From contig WEDG01005037.1 of assembly GCA_017591395.1 (NCBI GenBank), positions 35,846 to 99,845 of the forward strand: a stretch of 64,000 bases of DNA. Reading direction: 5' to 3'. The notes beneath the pieces are model-generated. The model saw nothing but the letters and a program-made list of their open reading frames with translations. It ran no database searches and was not told where the DNA came from. A program made the translations under genes and the position numbers. Source of the DNA: Schistocephalus solidus (Eukaryota > Platyhelminthes > Cestoda > Diphyllobothriidea > Diphyllobothriidae). Positions 12,505 to 23,154 of this stretch are shown here, piece after piece (within the stretch, counting starts at the first letter, position 1; every line of letters starts with the position of its first letter).

Positions 12505-13005
12505 AACTGCTCAGGAGGTGGATTTTATACAAATAAAAAAAAATTTATTCATCCGAAGCTAGGTTTTTTTAAAGGCCTCAATGCTGTCAATAATGATGTT
12601 ATTAACTAAATTTAATGAATGGCAAAAATCAAGCCCATTTTTTCTTCTTTTGTGGTTTTGAATTGCTTTTGCTGCCAGTGTCATACAGCAGGTTGCTAAG
12701 GATGCTTACGGAAGCTGTTTATAGACACGCAAATTAAGTAGCAATCACCAAGCTGACCTGTCTTTCGGACGGAGCATGGAAACAGGAATGGCGACCATGG
12801 GAAAACATGGTTATTTTTTTGAAACTACCGAATAGTCCAAAGTCACCACCATTTAACCGTACATTTTTCCGCTGGCCGATAAAATATGGTGAATCGGTCC
12901 GCAAACTACTTGCCTGCAATCAAATAGTTAATCAAAGATTGGAACATGGCCGCCAGAAAGAACAGTGAAAGTCCACTAAAGATAGCATTTGGTCGCTCCA
13001 TTTGA
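12505..13005. other. Unassigned spacer before the LINE
   Basis: No coding region or repeat was recognised between the SINE and the GC-richer 5' leader of the LINE. Confidence 0.4.
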
Positions 13006-13539
13006 CTCTTACAGGTGGTGAATGTTCATACGGCGCCTCTAACTGGTACCCAACTCTCACCTGTGGCTCCTCGAAGCTGGGTTCTTCCCAGTGGCCACAC
13101 CCCGGGCAACCGTCACGATCGGCGAGCTAAACCAGGTGAGGGTCTCCGATGTTTTGTGTGCCTCCACACCCGGTATGTCTGACTCCTGAATTATCCACCT
13201 TCACCTGCCAAAAAGTCCTAGAATGAGGGGTGACAGCAACCCCATAGGCGGCCCAGGCTGACTTGGATCGCTCTCCCACTAAAACAAAACCGTGACCCAC
13301 AGAGGAGTTCAGCAGCCGTCTGGGATGTCCCAGCAGCTGTATTTAAGGAGAGCACTGCTTGCCTCCTCGCGGAGGAATGGGCTGGAAAAGGTGCCCCAAA
13401 CAAAGGCTGTGTCTCGCGTCTTCTGCAGTCGGCCGCGGCTCGCAGATCGCAAAATACGCGGTCGTAAAACTCAAACAAACAACAATACCCACCGTCTCCA
13501 TCCCCCGCGCCATACCCTCCGGGCCGCTCAGGTGAGCCC

Positions 13540-14334
13540 GCTCACACTAGCAGCCTGGAATGTTCGTTCCCTTTAAGACAATCCGAGGAGCGACCGGCCG
13601 GAACGGAGGACGGCGCTAGTCGCTCTGGAACTAGCGCGCTCCAAGGTGGACATTGCTGCTCTCAAAGAGACCCGCTTCCCTGAGCAGGATCAGCTGGAGG
13701 AGGTGGGTGCCGGCTAAATCTTCTTCTCGAGTGGCAGGCAAAAGGCAGAGCGACAGGACGCTGGTTTCGCCTTTGCCATTAGGAACGACATCGTGGGACG
13801 TCTGCCCCGTCTGCCGCAGGGTGTCAATGATCACCCGATGAGCCTTAATCTGCCTCTTCAGGGATACAAGTTCGTCACTATCATCAGCGCCTTCGCTCCC
13901 CCAATGACAAGCTCTGATGTGGTGAAGGACAAATTGTACGAGGACTTACAAGCCCTGCTGGCGACTTTGTCGTAAGTGGACAAATTAATTGCCCTTGGTG
14001 ACTTCAGCGCCCGCGTCGGGACAGACCATGCTGCTGCCAGGGAGTGCTGGGTCCCCACGGTCTCGGTAGTTGTAACGATAACGGCCTTCTTCTTCTGCAA
14101 ACGTGTGCTGAACACCGTCTCCTGCTGACCAACACATTCTTCCGCCTTTCAACGCGGGGGAAGGCCACGTTGATGCACCCTTGGTCGCGGCGTAGGAAGC
14201 TGTTGGACTATGTTCTCGTCCGGAGGCGAGGTCGACAGGATGTGCTGGTGACCAAGGCGATCCACGATGCCGATGGTTGGACGGATCGCAGCCTCGTCCT
14301 CTCCCAGATGAGGCTCCAACTTCAACCCCGATGA
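13540..14334 (+). pseudogene. LINE copy 1 AP-endonuclease domain
   Basis: This domain would nick target DNA to prime reverse transcription. The frame reads AWNVRSL, an in-frame stop, then AALKETRF with the catalytic Glu near 13660. [13 protein letters not shown] and ISAFAPPM follow. [12 protein letters not shown] near 14000 stands in place of the usual GDFN. A frame change near 14043 leads to [15 protein letters not shown] and DGWTDRSLV. In this family the last motif is normally DGWTDHRLV, so the catalytic His appears to have been lost. A further stop (TAA near 13974) precedes [10 protein letters not shown]. With these changes the enzyme is almost certainly inactive. Confidence 0.85.
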
Positions 14335-14439
14335 CGACCCCAAGGTAAACGACCGCCAGGCAAGTTAAATATTTATTTGTTATATTTGGTTGCTCACTGT
14401 TTTGATTTCAGCAACCAGATAACCCAAAAACTGGAGAAT

Positions 14440-15880
14440 CTGCATGTTCAAGATATTAACGCTGCCGTGTAGGCACGGTGGTGTCAACTGCGAAATGTTA
14501 TCCAGTCCATCGCCCTCGAAGTCGTTGGATGCGCACGCCGTCAACAACAGGACTGGTTTGACGACAATGACGCCAACATCAGTAACTTACTCGTGGAGAA
14601 GAATGGAATGCACAAAGCCTACATGGAACTTCGGACTGATGCCCCCAAAGCAGCCTTCTTCAGATGCCGGGGCCTTGTACAGCAACGGCGGCGGGAGATG
14701 CAGGATGCCTGGATGATCCGAAAGGCTGAGGAAATCCAGGGGTATGCGGACCGCATTTAAATGAAAAACGTTTTAAAACCCATCAAGGCCATCTACGATC
14801 CGTGTATCAAGGAGACCGCACCGCTGCTCAGCTCTGATAGCACAACACTGCTGACAGAGAAATCGCAAATTCTGAAGCACTGGGCCGAGTACTTCAGAAG
14901 TGTCCTTAATTGCTCATCAGCCATCGCCGATGCTGCCATTGGCCGGGTCCTTCAAGTGGAGACGGACAATGACCTGGATCTGCCGCTTTCTCTACCAGAA
15001 ACCATCCAGGCCGTGCAGCATATTTCCAGCGGTAAAGCACCGGGATCCGAAGCAATCGCATCGGAAGTCTACAATCACAGCGGGGCCCCGGCTGATGGCA
15101 GAACTCACAACACTCTTCCAGGAGATGTGGTGCCAAGGACAGGTTCCTCAGGATTTCAAAGACGTGACCAGCGTCCATCTCTACAAGTGGAAGGGAAACG
15201 GCAACTCTGTGATAATCACAGAGGCATCTGTTTGCTTAACATCGCCATGAAGATCTTCGCCCGTATCCAGCTCAATCGTCTAAACGGTCACCTAGAGAAT
15301 GGGACTGCTCCCGGAAAGCAAATGTGGCGTCCAACGACACCGCGAAACAACTGACTTGATCTTCGCCACCCGCCAGCTACAATAGAAGTGCCAGGAGATG
15401 CGAACCCACCTTTACACTACCTTTGCGGATCTGACGAAAGCCTTTGACACGGCGAATCGCTATGGACTGTGGAAAGTTGTGCAGAAATTTGGCTGTCATA
15501 GCGGTTCATGCACATGGTGCGACAGCTTCATGATGGGAATGACGGCGCGCGTCACTGACAACGGGACGGTATCCGAAGCAATCGCAGTGACCAACGGTGT
15601 GAAGCAGGGCTGCGTACCGCCCCCCACACTGTTCAGTATCATGTTCTCTGCTTTGCTTATTGAGGCCTACCGTGATGAACAGCCTGGGATCAGCATCGCC
15701 TACATAACTGACGAGTACCCTCTCAGCAGTCGGTGTATGCAGGCCACAACGCGCGTGTCTACGGCTGCAGGCCATGACTTGCTCTTCACGGACGACTGCA
15801 CCCTTAACACTGTGACGGAGGATGGCATGCAAATGTGCATGGATTTCTTCGCCGTAGGCTCCGCCAATTTTGATTAACAA
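14440..15880 (+). pseudogene. LINE copy 1 reverse transcriptase domain
   Basis: The RT would copy element RNA at a nicked target. The reading frame changes several times. Successive blocks are MKNVLKPIKAIYDPCIK (from 14761), SSGKAPGSEAI, LMAELTTLFQEMW and VPQDFKD in a second frame, then RQLCDNHRGICLLNIAMK, LTKAFDT (near 15430), NGVKQGC, and LLFTDDC. The last is the catalytic FADD box with Ala changed to Thr, Asp pair at 15791-15796. The stretch 14340-14440 between endonuclease and RT is poorly alignable and AT-rich, which suggests a deletion or small insertion. A stop ends the last frame just after SANFD. Confidence 0.85.
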
Positions 15881-15903
15881 TCAGTACAGCCAAAACGGTT
15901 GTC

Positions 15904-16996
15904 ATGCACCAGCCGCCACCCAGCGCGGAGTACAGTATTCCCCAAATCAATGCCAACGGCACTCATTTCAAAAATGTGGAAACCTTTGCTTATCTAGGAA
16001 GCACGCTGTCACGCAACACGAAATTCGATGATGAGGTTGCCCAATGGATCTCCAAAACCTGTCAGGTCTTCGGCCGCCTGCAGGCCTCGGGGTGGAACCG
16101 CCACGGTATTCACCCGAACACCAAACTGAAGATGTACAAGGCCGTCGTCGTGACGAAACTCCTTTACGGGGCAGAGACCTGGACCGTATACTCTAACCAA
16201 GCCAGGAAGCTGAATCACATCCATCTCTGCTGCCTCCGCAGATTACTGAAGCTGAGATGGCAAGACAGGATCCCGGACACGGAAGTCCTGGAGCGGACCG
16301 GAATCCTCAGCATCCATGCCATGCTGAGGCAAGTGCAACTGCGATGGAGCGGCCACCTGGTGAGAATGGACGGCGAGCGACTACCCAAACGACTTTTCTA
16401 CGGAGAAGTCGCCACGGGTGCTCGTCGATATGGGAGGTCAAAAATGACGCTACAAGGACAGTTTGAAGAAATCTCTGAAGCAACTGCAAAACAACCTGGC
16501 GAACTGGGAGGACCTCGCCCGGAACCGACTTGCTTGGAGAAGGACAGCGAAGACATGTGCAGCAATCTACGAAGCCAACAGGATCGCTGCCGCCAAGGCC
16601 AAGAGAGCGACACGAAAGTCACCAGCGTCCCAGACCAACACCGCCAATGTCCAAGCCCTCCCAACGTGCCCACGCTGTCAACGCACATTCCGCGCGCGAA
16701 TCGGTCTGGTCGGAAATCTTCGAACTCGATGCAACAACAATCCCACAACATCAATCTCTGCCACACCTGCCTCCGACCCCACGACGACGACGACAACACC
16801 AACGACTGATAAAAACTTCATTGATGCCCCACCGCCCACGAACACTGACACCATCTTCCCTCCTCCACTCCCTGCGCAGATCACGGTGACGAACACCACT
16901 TGCTTCACTCCCACCACCTCAGTGGCGACCTCCGACTACCTGCTATCTGGAACACCACCACTGCTCCTAGTACCAGCGTTGGGGACTCGATACTAG
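15904..16996 (+). pseudogene. LINE copy 1 C-terminal region with C2HC finger
   Basis: The region runs from [11 protein letters not shown] through [49 protein letters not shown] and [11 protein letters not shown]. These are typical of the post-RT part of RTE-like elements. Near 16450 the frame shifts and continues with [23 protein letters not shown] and a finger beginning CPRC at 16667, ending LVGNLRTRC. The usual His before LR is Asn here. A Pro/Thr-rich linker follows to a stop at 16996. A second finger, CPHCDCTFTSHISLVGH, is seen in another frame at about 16997-17042 and is cut off at the junction with repeat W. Confidence 0.8.
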
Positions 16997-17049
16997 CCTG
17001 TCCTCATTGCGATTGCACATTCACCTCACACATCAGTCTGGTCGGTCAC

Positions 17050-17870
17050 GGGGCGATAAGCGTCGTAGGTTAGAAGGTTGCCAACTGACAATTACACTCA
17101 GGCCTCGCAGTCAGTCCAATATGTGTTGTGTGGCGTGGCTGACTGGTGGTCTGAGAGTCAGGTTGCTATGGCTTCTTCTTAACGTGACCTCTGGCTACCT
17201 CACACATGTGAGATGTGAACCATTCAACCCCCTATTGTGTGAAATCCTGGCGCTTGTGTTTGGGAGGCCAGGTCGTGTACGTGGTATACGTAGACGAGGT
17301 CATCAGCAGCTGCGCACACTTCCGCATCAAATAACTGAACGGCTCAGGCTGTGGTCTGATTTTGTGGGTGGGGGAAAGAGTGAGGTCGACCACTCAGCGC
17401 AATTTCCTCACTATAAATAATCTGACGCGCTTGAGCCTATCACGGTGCACTAAAAGCCGTGTCGTGGAAGGTTTCGAAACTAACGGGAAAACTCGGACCG
17501 CTTGATCAGCCCAATGGGTATTTTGTGTGGATTGGCTGATTGGCGGACTGAGATTCAGGCTGCAATGGCTCCTTCTTTAATGTGGCCTTTATGGTACTCC
17601 CACTCCGTGGGATCCGAGCGAGGTGTGAGGGTTCGCCCAGGGCGGCTCCGGCCGTGCCAACCACCTACGCCTTCTCCCATCTCCGGTCTTCTTGACTCTG
17701 TCATGACACCGGGTTCAGGTCGGGGAGGAGGAGAGAGTGCGACAGCTGCAGCGCAAGGTTTCTATCACTTAAAACTAATCAACGCGCAAGTCACCGTCCC
17801 TGCACAACTATGTTGTGAAGCATACGGTGGATATCGTTGGACTAAGACGGACGAACTGTCTTTTGTGTGT
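17050..17870 (+). repeat. Repeat W, unit 1 (with partial internal duplication)
   Basis: A moderately GC-rich, apparently non-coding repeat. Its segment GGTCTGATTTT..GTCGAC..CAGCGCA.TTTCCTCACTATAAA (17340-17420), the AAAGCCGTG block, and GGCTGCAATGGCTCCTTCTT (17558-17580) recur at 19.7-20.0 kb. The last also recurs at 26.55 kb, and in reverse at 46.8-47.2 kb. The block at 17061-17175 resembles the one at 17460-17595, so the unit contains one and a fraction monomers. It starts where LINE copy 1 breaks off and runs directly into an RT fragment near 17870. I cannot assign it to a known transposon class. Confidence 0.65.
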
Positions 17871-19450
17871 GGACGACCGACTCCTCAACAAACGGCCGAT
17901 GCACTTCCGCTCGCGTGTATCTACAGCCACCATCCACGAACTTCTCTTCGTTGACGATTGCGCACTCAATGCTGCTGCCTGTGACAACCTCTGAATTCGC
18001 ATCAAAACTGAGAAAACGGTTGTGGTGCATCAGCTGCCGCTCACATCAAGGTCAATTGTTCCCACCTGAAATCTGTAGATATCTTCACGTACCTGGATAG
18101 CAATCTCTACCTTAGCACCAAAGTCGACGATGAAATCGCCCGTCGGATTGTCAAAGCCAGCCAAGCCTTTGGACGCATGCAGACCGTGGTCTGGAATCGA
18201 CACGGTCTCCACTCTGCACCAAACTCAAGATGTACAAAGCATATGGCCGACGCAACTGTATGGAGCAAAGACGTGGACGATCTACCACAAGCAGGCGCGG
18301 AACCTCAATCACTTCCATCTCAGCTGCTTCCGAAGTATACGAAAGCTGAGATGGCAAGACAGGATCCCGGACACAGAAGTGTGGGAACGAGCAGGCCTTC
18401 TCAGCCTTTACGCTCAGCTTAAACAGCTTCAACTGGGCTGGAGTGGCCACCTTGTGAGGATGGACGCGATCGACTACCCAAACTACTCTTCTATAGAGAT
18501 ATCGCCTCGGGGTTCTCGATGACGAGGGGGTCAAGAACGACGCTACAAGAACACTCTGAAGACCTCCCTGAAGCATCTACAGATCAACCCGTCGACCTGA
18601 GAGGACCTCGCCCAGAACCGACCGGACTAGAGGAGGACAGTGAAGACAGGACAGCGATCTATGAAGCCAACCGGATCGCCGCCGCCAAGGCCAAAAGAGC
18701 GGCACGAAAGTGACCAGCGTCCCAGACCAACACCACCAGTGCCCAAGCCCTTCCCCAGGTCCAAGATGTCAACTCACCTTCCGCGCGCGAATCGGCCTTG
18801 TCGGACATCTTCGGACGCTATGCAACAACAATCCGACAATTCCACCTTCTACGTCAAATTCTGCCATCCCTCCTTTGGACCTCTCCACCCTCACCCCTGG
18901 CACCAATTCCATTACTCCCGCCATAATAGAGACCACATCCCAATACTCATTACCCGTTGCCCCCACCACCGCAACCACCACCACCACCACCAGCGATGAG
19001 GGACTCTCCCCTAAACTGTCCTCATTGCGACCGCACATTCACCTCACGCATCGGCCTTGTCGGTAACTTGCGAATCCATTGTAGAAAGACTGGTAAACCA
19101 GTGCGTGGAGCACCAACCCACAGCAGAGATCCCTGGCTCCACTGCCCTCACTATCCTTGCGCATTCACTCATCGCATAGGCCTATTCCATCACATGCGCA
19201 TCCATGGCAGCGGAATTCACCGCAATGCCGACAACACCGACACCCGCATCTTCAACTCACACATCGGCCTTATCGGTAACCTGCGAATCCATCGCACAGA
19301 AACCGGTGAACCAGTTCCAAGAGCACCAACATACACCCGCCGCTTACGCCTCCACTGCTCTCACTGATCCCGCACATTTACACATCGCATGGACCTATTA
19401 GGACACTTGCACCTCCCCGACGACCTTCGGTATACCACCGGAGGCTAAAC
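17870..19450 (+). mobile_element. LINE copy 2, 5'-truncated (same family as copy 1)
   Basis: The 3' portion of the same LINE family, from just before the RT catalytic box to the zinc-finger end. Recognisable blocks are RVSTATIHELLFVDDCALN (Asp pair at 17953-17958), [53 protein letters not shown] and [11 protein letters not shown]. Then come [19 protein letters not shown], a [22 protein letters not shown] finger and the Pro/Thr-rich linker. Sequence and finger residues differ enough from copy 1 that it is a separate, older or different-subfamily insertion. Several frame changes and stops interrupt it (for example TGA near 18712). Confidence 0.8.
18957..19430 (+). pseudogene. LINE copy 2 zinc-finger tail
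   Basis: After a His/Pro-rich linker the frame from 18957 encodes a series of degenerate C2H2 fingers. The first is [21 protein letters not shown] (zinc His replaced by Asn). The second begins CPHYPCAFTHRIGLF (second Cys shifted or lost) and ends MRIH. The third has lost both Cys but keeps HIGLIGNLRIH. After a stop, RTFTHRMDLLGHL is the fourth. Linkers carry the TGEPVP.APT motif. The layout implies an ancestral array of four or more fingers separated by about 25 residues. They would presumably bind nucleic acid during retrotransposition; that is inference. Confidence 0.75.
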
Positions 19451-19499
19451 CACATTAGCGCACACTACCTTCACGAATACATACACAACAGCGTCGCTA

Positions 19500-20520
19500 T
19501 CCCCATGTTCCTAAGCATTTCACGGTTTCCTAGAAACTGTGGCTTGGAAGGCTGCCAATCTGACGCTTACACCAGACCACGCCGTCGGCCCCGTCTATGT
19601 GTCCTCCATATCCCCTGATTTAGTGAATCCTGATGTGTGTTTAATGGGGTCAGAACGTGCTGTGGCGCGCGAAAGACGGGTATGCTGACCCGTCAGCCAA
19701 TGCGCCCACTCCCACATCAGACAACTGACCTGCTCGCTCGGTGGTCTGATTTTGGGGGTGCGGGAGAGAGACAGGTCGACAGCTCAGCGCATTTTCCTCA
19801 CTATAAACAACCTGACGCGCTGGAAACTATCACGGTGCGCTTAAAGCCGTGGCTTGGCAGGTTGCCAACTGACGGGATAACTGGGACCGCGTGGTCGGCC
19901 CAGTGCGTGCGCTTGTGCGCCATGGGCTACTGGCGGACTGAGAGTCAGGCTGCAATGGCTCCTTCTTAATGTGGCCTTTATGGCGCTCCCACTCAGTTGG
20001 GATCCTAGCCACTCCTCTCTTCTTGTGTTGTGTTCTTGGTTGGAGTAGGACCACAGGGCGTGGGCCTGCGCCCTCTCCCATCTCCGATCTTCTTGACTCT
20101 GTCTTGAGACCGTGCCTTCTAATCGGGCCATGTGGTAGATGCGTTGGACCAACACGGGGGCCACATCAGGGCATGGCAGTCGTTATTCGGGTTGCGCTCC
20201 CATAACAAATGCCGAACATGGGGGGTGTGGTGGCACTTCTTTGTGGTGGCTAGGGCCTAGGGGCCCCGGCCGCGTCAGCCTCCTGTGCCCTCTCCAATCT
20301 CCGAGCTTCTTTACTCAGTCTTGACACTGGGGATAGGTGGGGAGAGGGAAAAGCGTGTGGTAGATGCAGCACAAACCTACTATCACCTTAAACTAAATCA
20401 CACGCAAGTCACCGTACCCACACCACCCTGCTGTGGAGTGTACCGTGGACCTCGTCAAAATTGACGGTCGAACTATCGTGTGAGGGGATGGGGGGTTGAC
20501 GCAGGCAAATAACTGCCTAC
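19500..20520 (+). repeat. Repeat W, unit 2
   Basis: A second plus-strand unit of repeat W with the same order of blocks as unit 1. These are TGTGGCTTGGAAGGCTGCCAA (19538), GGTCTGATTTTGGGGGTG (19742), TCCTCACTATAAA (19795), AAAGCCGTGGCTTGGCAGG (19842), GGCTGCAATGGCTCCTTCTT (19949) and the CTTGACTCTGTCTTGA / GTAGATGCAGCACAA tail (20090-20380). It begins about 50-70 bases after the end of LINE copy 2 and again runs into an RT-like fragment at its 3' end. Confidence 0.65.
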
Positions 20521-20640
20521 TTCGCTCACGTGAAGTGCTGGGATGACAGTTTGCTTTTCGTGAACGATGACGCCCACCCTGTGCCCCATGGATTTGTGGA
20601 GTCGAGTCCCTGATTTGCGTGGCAATTAATTTGTAGTGAT
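20500..20640 (+). pseudogene. LINE RT fragment joined to repeat W unit 2
   Basis: The nucleotide sequence from CCTACTTCGCTCACGTG through TTTGCTTTTCGTGAACGATGACGCCCACCC aligns with 17893-17965 of LINE copy 2. It encodes a degraded catalytic box readable as LLFVNDDAH. It is short and out of frame with its flanks. The junction with W lies at an equivalent point to the one at 17870, so W and this RT segment form a repeated composite. Confidence 0.5.
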
Positions 20641-20649
20641 ACTAGGCGT

Positions 20650-21870
20650 ACGCATCATCTACCCCACTGTCTCCTCTCTCACCTATGATAACAGGACAGT
20701 GTTGGGACTACCGGGAGTGAGGGCCATAGAGACCACATTGTGAAAGAGCCGTCAGCTCTGACTCCCACTCTTGAACCAATTTTTCCTATGAAAATATACA
20801 GTCCTGATAACGATGATTAAGTTTTTCCGACAGTTAGTCAACTTCTCAGTGCATTCTTGATATTTTCAAATGCGTTAGACTTCGTTAAGCCGCACTATGG
20901 TCGTGACCTCTTAGATTCTGGGTATCATTGCCTGTAGCTCTTGTCTGATTTTGTTTTACTCGGAGGACGCTTGCAGCGGGAGCCTAATTTTAGTATGGTT
21001 ATGTATCGATCGGTCAGGGTTGGATTTCTTGCTTGACTCGGTAGGAAATCCGACTTTTGCATATTCAAGCAGGCACGGTGGATAGAAGCGTTGATATTTT
21101 TCAACAGTTTTTATGCCAAATACACACTTAATGAAGAATGTTTTTGGGAAATACTACCGGATTCCAGACATTTCCAACAAGCCCTTTTAACAACTAGGTC
21201 GAGTTCTGCGGTGACACCAGAGAATTTTCAACCTTTTTCCCCTCTGAGAAGGAAATTTCCATCCCAGCATGCTTTGAGTAATAAATGCTTGATCAACTCC
21301 ACCCTTGGCGGTAAAATGCCTTGCTTTTTTTATTTTTCCCCGTGTTGCTTGGGGCGTTAGAGAGTTTCACGGGAATATTACATGACAAATCTTACTGACG
21401 GGGCAAATGCAGCTGTAATTTTGAACCTCCAAATTGCCCTCCTCTTCTACAGAAAAAGATTAAAACTTATTTATCTCACTACGAGGTCGAAATCAGTGTG
21501 CCAACATAAATGTAATATATCACTCTGTCTTCTTACCTAGTCATGATTTTCTTCGGCGGCATCATCGAGAAAGAAGAATAGGTCTGGAAAGCTGCAGCTA
21601 TAGATGGCGGACTTGGCAGTCAGCTTACAAGGACCTCATACGGTCACTTAGCCAGACAACAGACCGATCAACCTGACTGTTCACCTTCTGACTACTAAAC
21701 CTCTATTTCTTCGAAAAAACAAAAAGATCAGGCAAGACATTTTGCACAGCGATAGCAAACGCGCATTCGAATGTAACAGCTGTCTTTCGCCACTCGCGGT
21801 GTTGTTCACACCGCAATTTTTCCACTGCCTGTTAATTCAAGGTACGACGTTCAAGGTCTCAGATGATGTT
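20650..21870. other. Unassigned spacer
   Basis: No supported gene or repeat. An 89-codon frame at 21091-21360 is AT-rich and Phe-rich without domain character. Confidence 0.45.
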
Positions 21871-21882
21871 GACCTGTAATGA

Positions 21883-22148
21883 CTCTACTCCGGGCGCCCG
21901 TTGCGTATTTACGCACGCCAATACCAGTCTGGTTTTTGGTCGATCCGAATTGCAAGGCCGACTCAGACATGCATTCGCTTAAGGCGCTGTGATGCCTTGG
22001 GCGCTGCTTTCGCGATTCCTGACGTGTACTCCCTTCCAACCTATTTTCCACTTCTTCCGCACAGCATACAGTATCCTCTCAACTGGCGTCCAACAACTCC
22101 TCGTCACATTCGAGAGCGCGCCTGAAGGCCATTGTGGCTATGGTTTAA
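21883..22148 (+). CDS. Candidate last two exons with a 41-base intron
   Basis: The gene is not recognised. An open frame from 21883, beginning LYSGRPLRIYARQYQSG, reaches GAAFAIPD at 22023. There a GTGTACT donor starts a possible 41-base intron ending at 22064 in a strong pyrimidine tract, CTATTTTCCACTTCTTCCGCACAG. Joining at phase 0 continues HTVSSQLASNN and RARLKAIVAMV, then stop TAA at 22146-22148. Codon choice in both parts is less AT-biased than the flanks. Intron length would be very short, though such introns are known in flatworms. The protein's Ser/Asn-rich stretch and basic C-terminus have no domain I know. An unspliced alternative frame also exists over part of the region. Confidence 0.27.
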
Positions 22149-22154
22149 GTTGCT

Positions 22155-22475
22155 TCGAGCTGTCAAAGGTTGTCAACAAAAACTTTAATGATTTTCCTAG
22201 TTCATTGTTTTTGAACGGTGAATTTGGGAATATGGCAGGCCTGAAGGTCGTTGTCTTGGGCAAGTTAATTTTAAAGCCCTAATCGCATATCTGGGATACC
22301 TCCAGGGTTGTTTGACGTGCAGGACTTTAAAGCGCCACAGAAAGCCTTTATTTTGTTGTTATGTTTGCATATTTTAGCCAAAAAGGTTGTTTTTCTTAAA
22401 CGATTTTTTTGTTTTTTTCAAATTTCTTTTAAAAGATGGATAGTGCATGCACATTAAAGGTAAGCCTATTTTTGG
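22155..22475. other. Unassigned spacer
   Basis: AT- and T-rich sequence with poly-T stretches around 22390-22420. No gene or repeat is seen. Confidence 0.4.
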
Positions 22476-22479
22476 CCCA

Positions 22480-22700
22480 TCAAGTATACCTTTTCAGCTA
22501 TCAGTGACAGTCGTAGTCGCCAGTAATGAGGCTGAATTGCGTAAACAAACAGTCATTCGATACATGTGAAAATGCGAGCCACGGGAAGTAATTGAGAAGG
22601 AGTAATTGCAATCGCTGGGGCACGAAAGTTTATTCGCCTGATTTTTCCGATGTATACATGAACCCATCATCAGAGACATAATCAGGTACGAGTAAATAAA
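22480..22700 (-). repeat. PLE-terminal-like repeat, left arm of inverted pair
   Basis: Read on minus, it starts CTGATGATGGGTTCATG..GGAAAA, then AATCAGGCGAATAAA, CAGCGATTGCAATTACTCC, and GAGGCTGAATTACTGGCG in decayed form. It pairs with 22935-23150 as a long imperfect inverted repeat. Shared blocks include TGAGGCTGAATTGCGTAAACAAACAGTCATT and TAATTGAGAAGGAGTAA. Penelope-like elements are known to carry such LTR-like repeats in direct or inverted orientation. The CTGATGA..GAAA pair recalls the hammerhead ribozyme core those repeats often contain. Confidence 0.55.
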
Positions 22701-22934
22701 ACATGGAATTGCAGTATTTATAAGACACAGTCGCTATGCAACCATATACCAATGACAATTAGCTGCGCCCCTTTCATCAGGGAAGGTTTGCCCTCCAGTG
22801 CGATAATTCTTTGATGGCCAGCATTCATGTTGTTTATCACCGAAATTTCAGCAGCCGTGGTGGATTTTGGTGGAATGCTTACTCAGTGATAGCATAGCGA
22901 CTGAAGCCTATGCATAATGCACTTCCCTGTGTAT

Positions 22935-23150
22935 GAAATAGCCTAGCTGATGATGGGTTAGAGCATGAATTTGAAAGTTTAGGTGAATAAAGTTTCTGCC
23001 CCAGCGATCGCGCTTACTCCTTCTCAATTATTTACTGGGACTCGAATTTTCGTTTCTATCAAATGACTGTTTGTTTACGCAATTCAGCCTCATAACTGTC
23101 GACGTGGGTAAGTTATTTACTGTGACTGTCACTAATAGCTGAAAGGATAT
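22935..23150 (+). repeat. PLE-terminal-like repeat, right arm of inverted pair
   Basis: The plus-strand counterpart of 22480-22700. CTGATGATGGGTTAGAGCATG..GAAAG starts it, followed by AGGTGAATAAAGTTTCTGCCCCAGCGATCGCGC, TTACTCCTTCTCAATTA and CAAATGACTGTTTGTTTACGCAATTCAGCCTCA. About 235 bases of unrelated sequence lie between the arms. No PLE coding sequence is present nearby, so these look like stranded terminal repeats. Confidence 0.55.
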
Positions 23151-23154
23151 ACAA

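Larger units (their letters stand above)
13010..17045 (+). mobile_element. Decayed APE-type LINE, copy 1 (RTE-like, with zinc-finger tail)
   Basis: A roughly 4 kb non-LTR retrotransposon that would mobilise by target-primed reverse transcription. In order it has a GC-rich 5' leader (13010-13270), an AP-endonuclease domain (about 13540-14334), a reverse transcriptase (about 14440-15880), a long C-terminal region (15904-16990) and the start of a C2H2 finger array (16997-17045). There it breaks off into repeat W. Stops and frame changes interrupt the ORF repeatedly, including a TAA right after AWNVRSL at 13574-13576. It resembles the endonuclease-reverse transcriptase family often labelled craniofacial-development-protein-2-like in tapeworm genomes. 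Clade assignment to RTE is tentative. Confidence 0.85.

Noticed and set aside
16398..16917. Minus-strand frames over the LINE C-terminus
   Set aside because: Shadows of the LINE reading frames; the valine-rich product is the complement of the Pro/Thr linker.
18151..18576. 141-codon minus frame
   Set aside because: Antisense of LINE copy 2, whose plus-strand protein motifs are clear.
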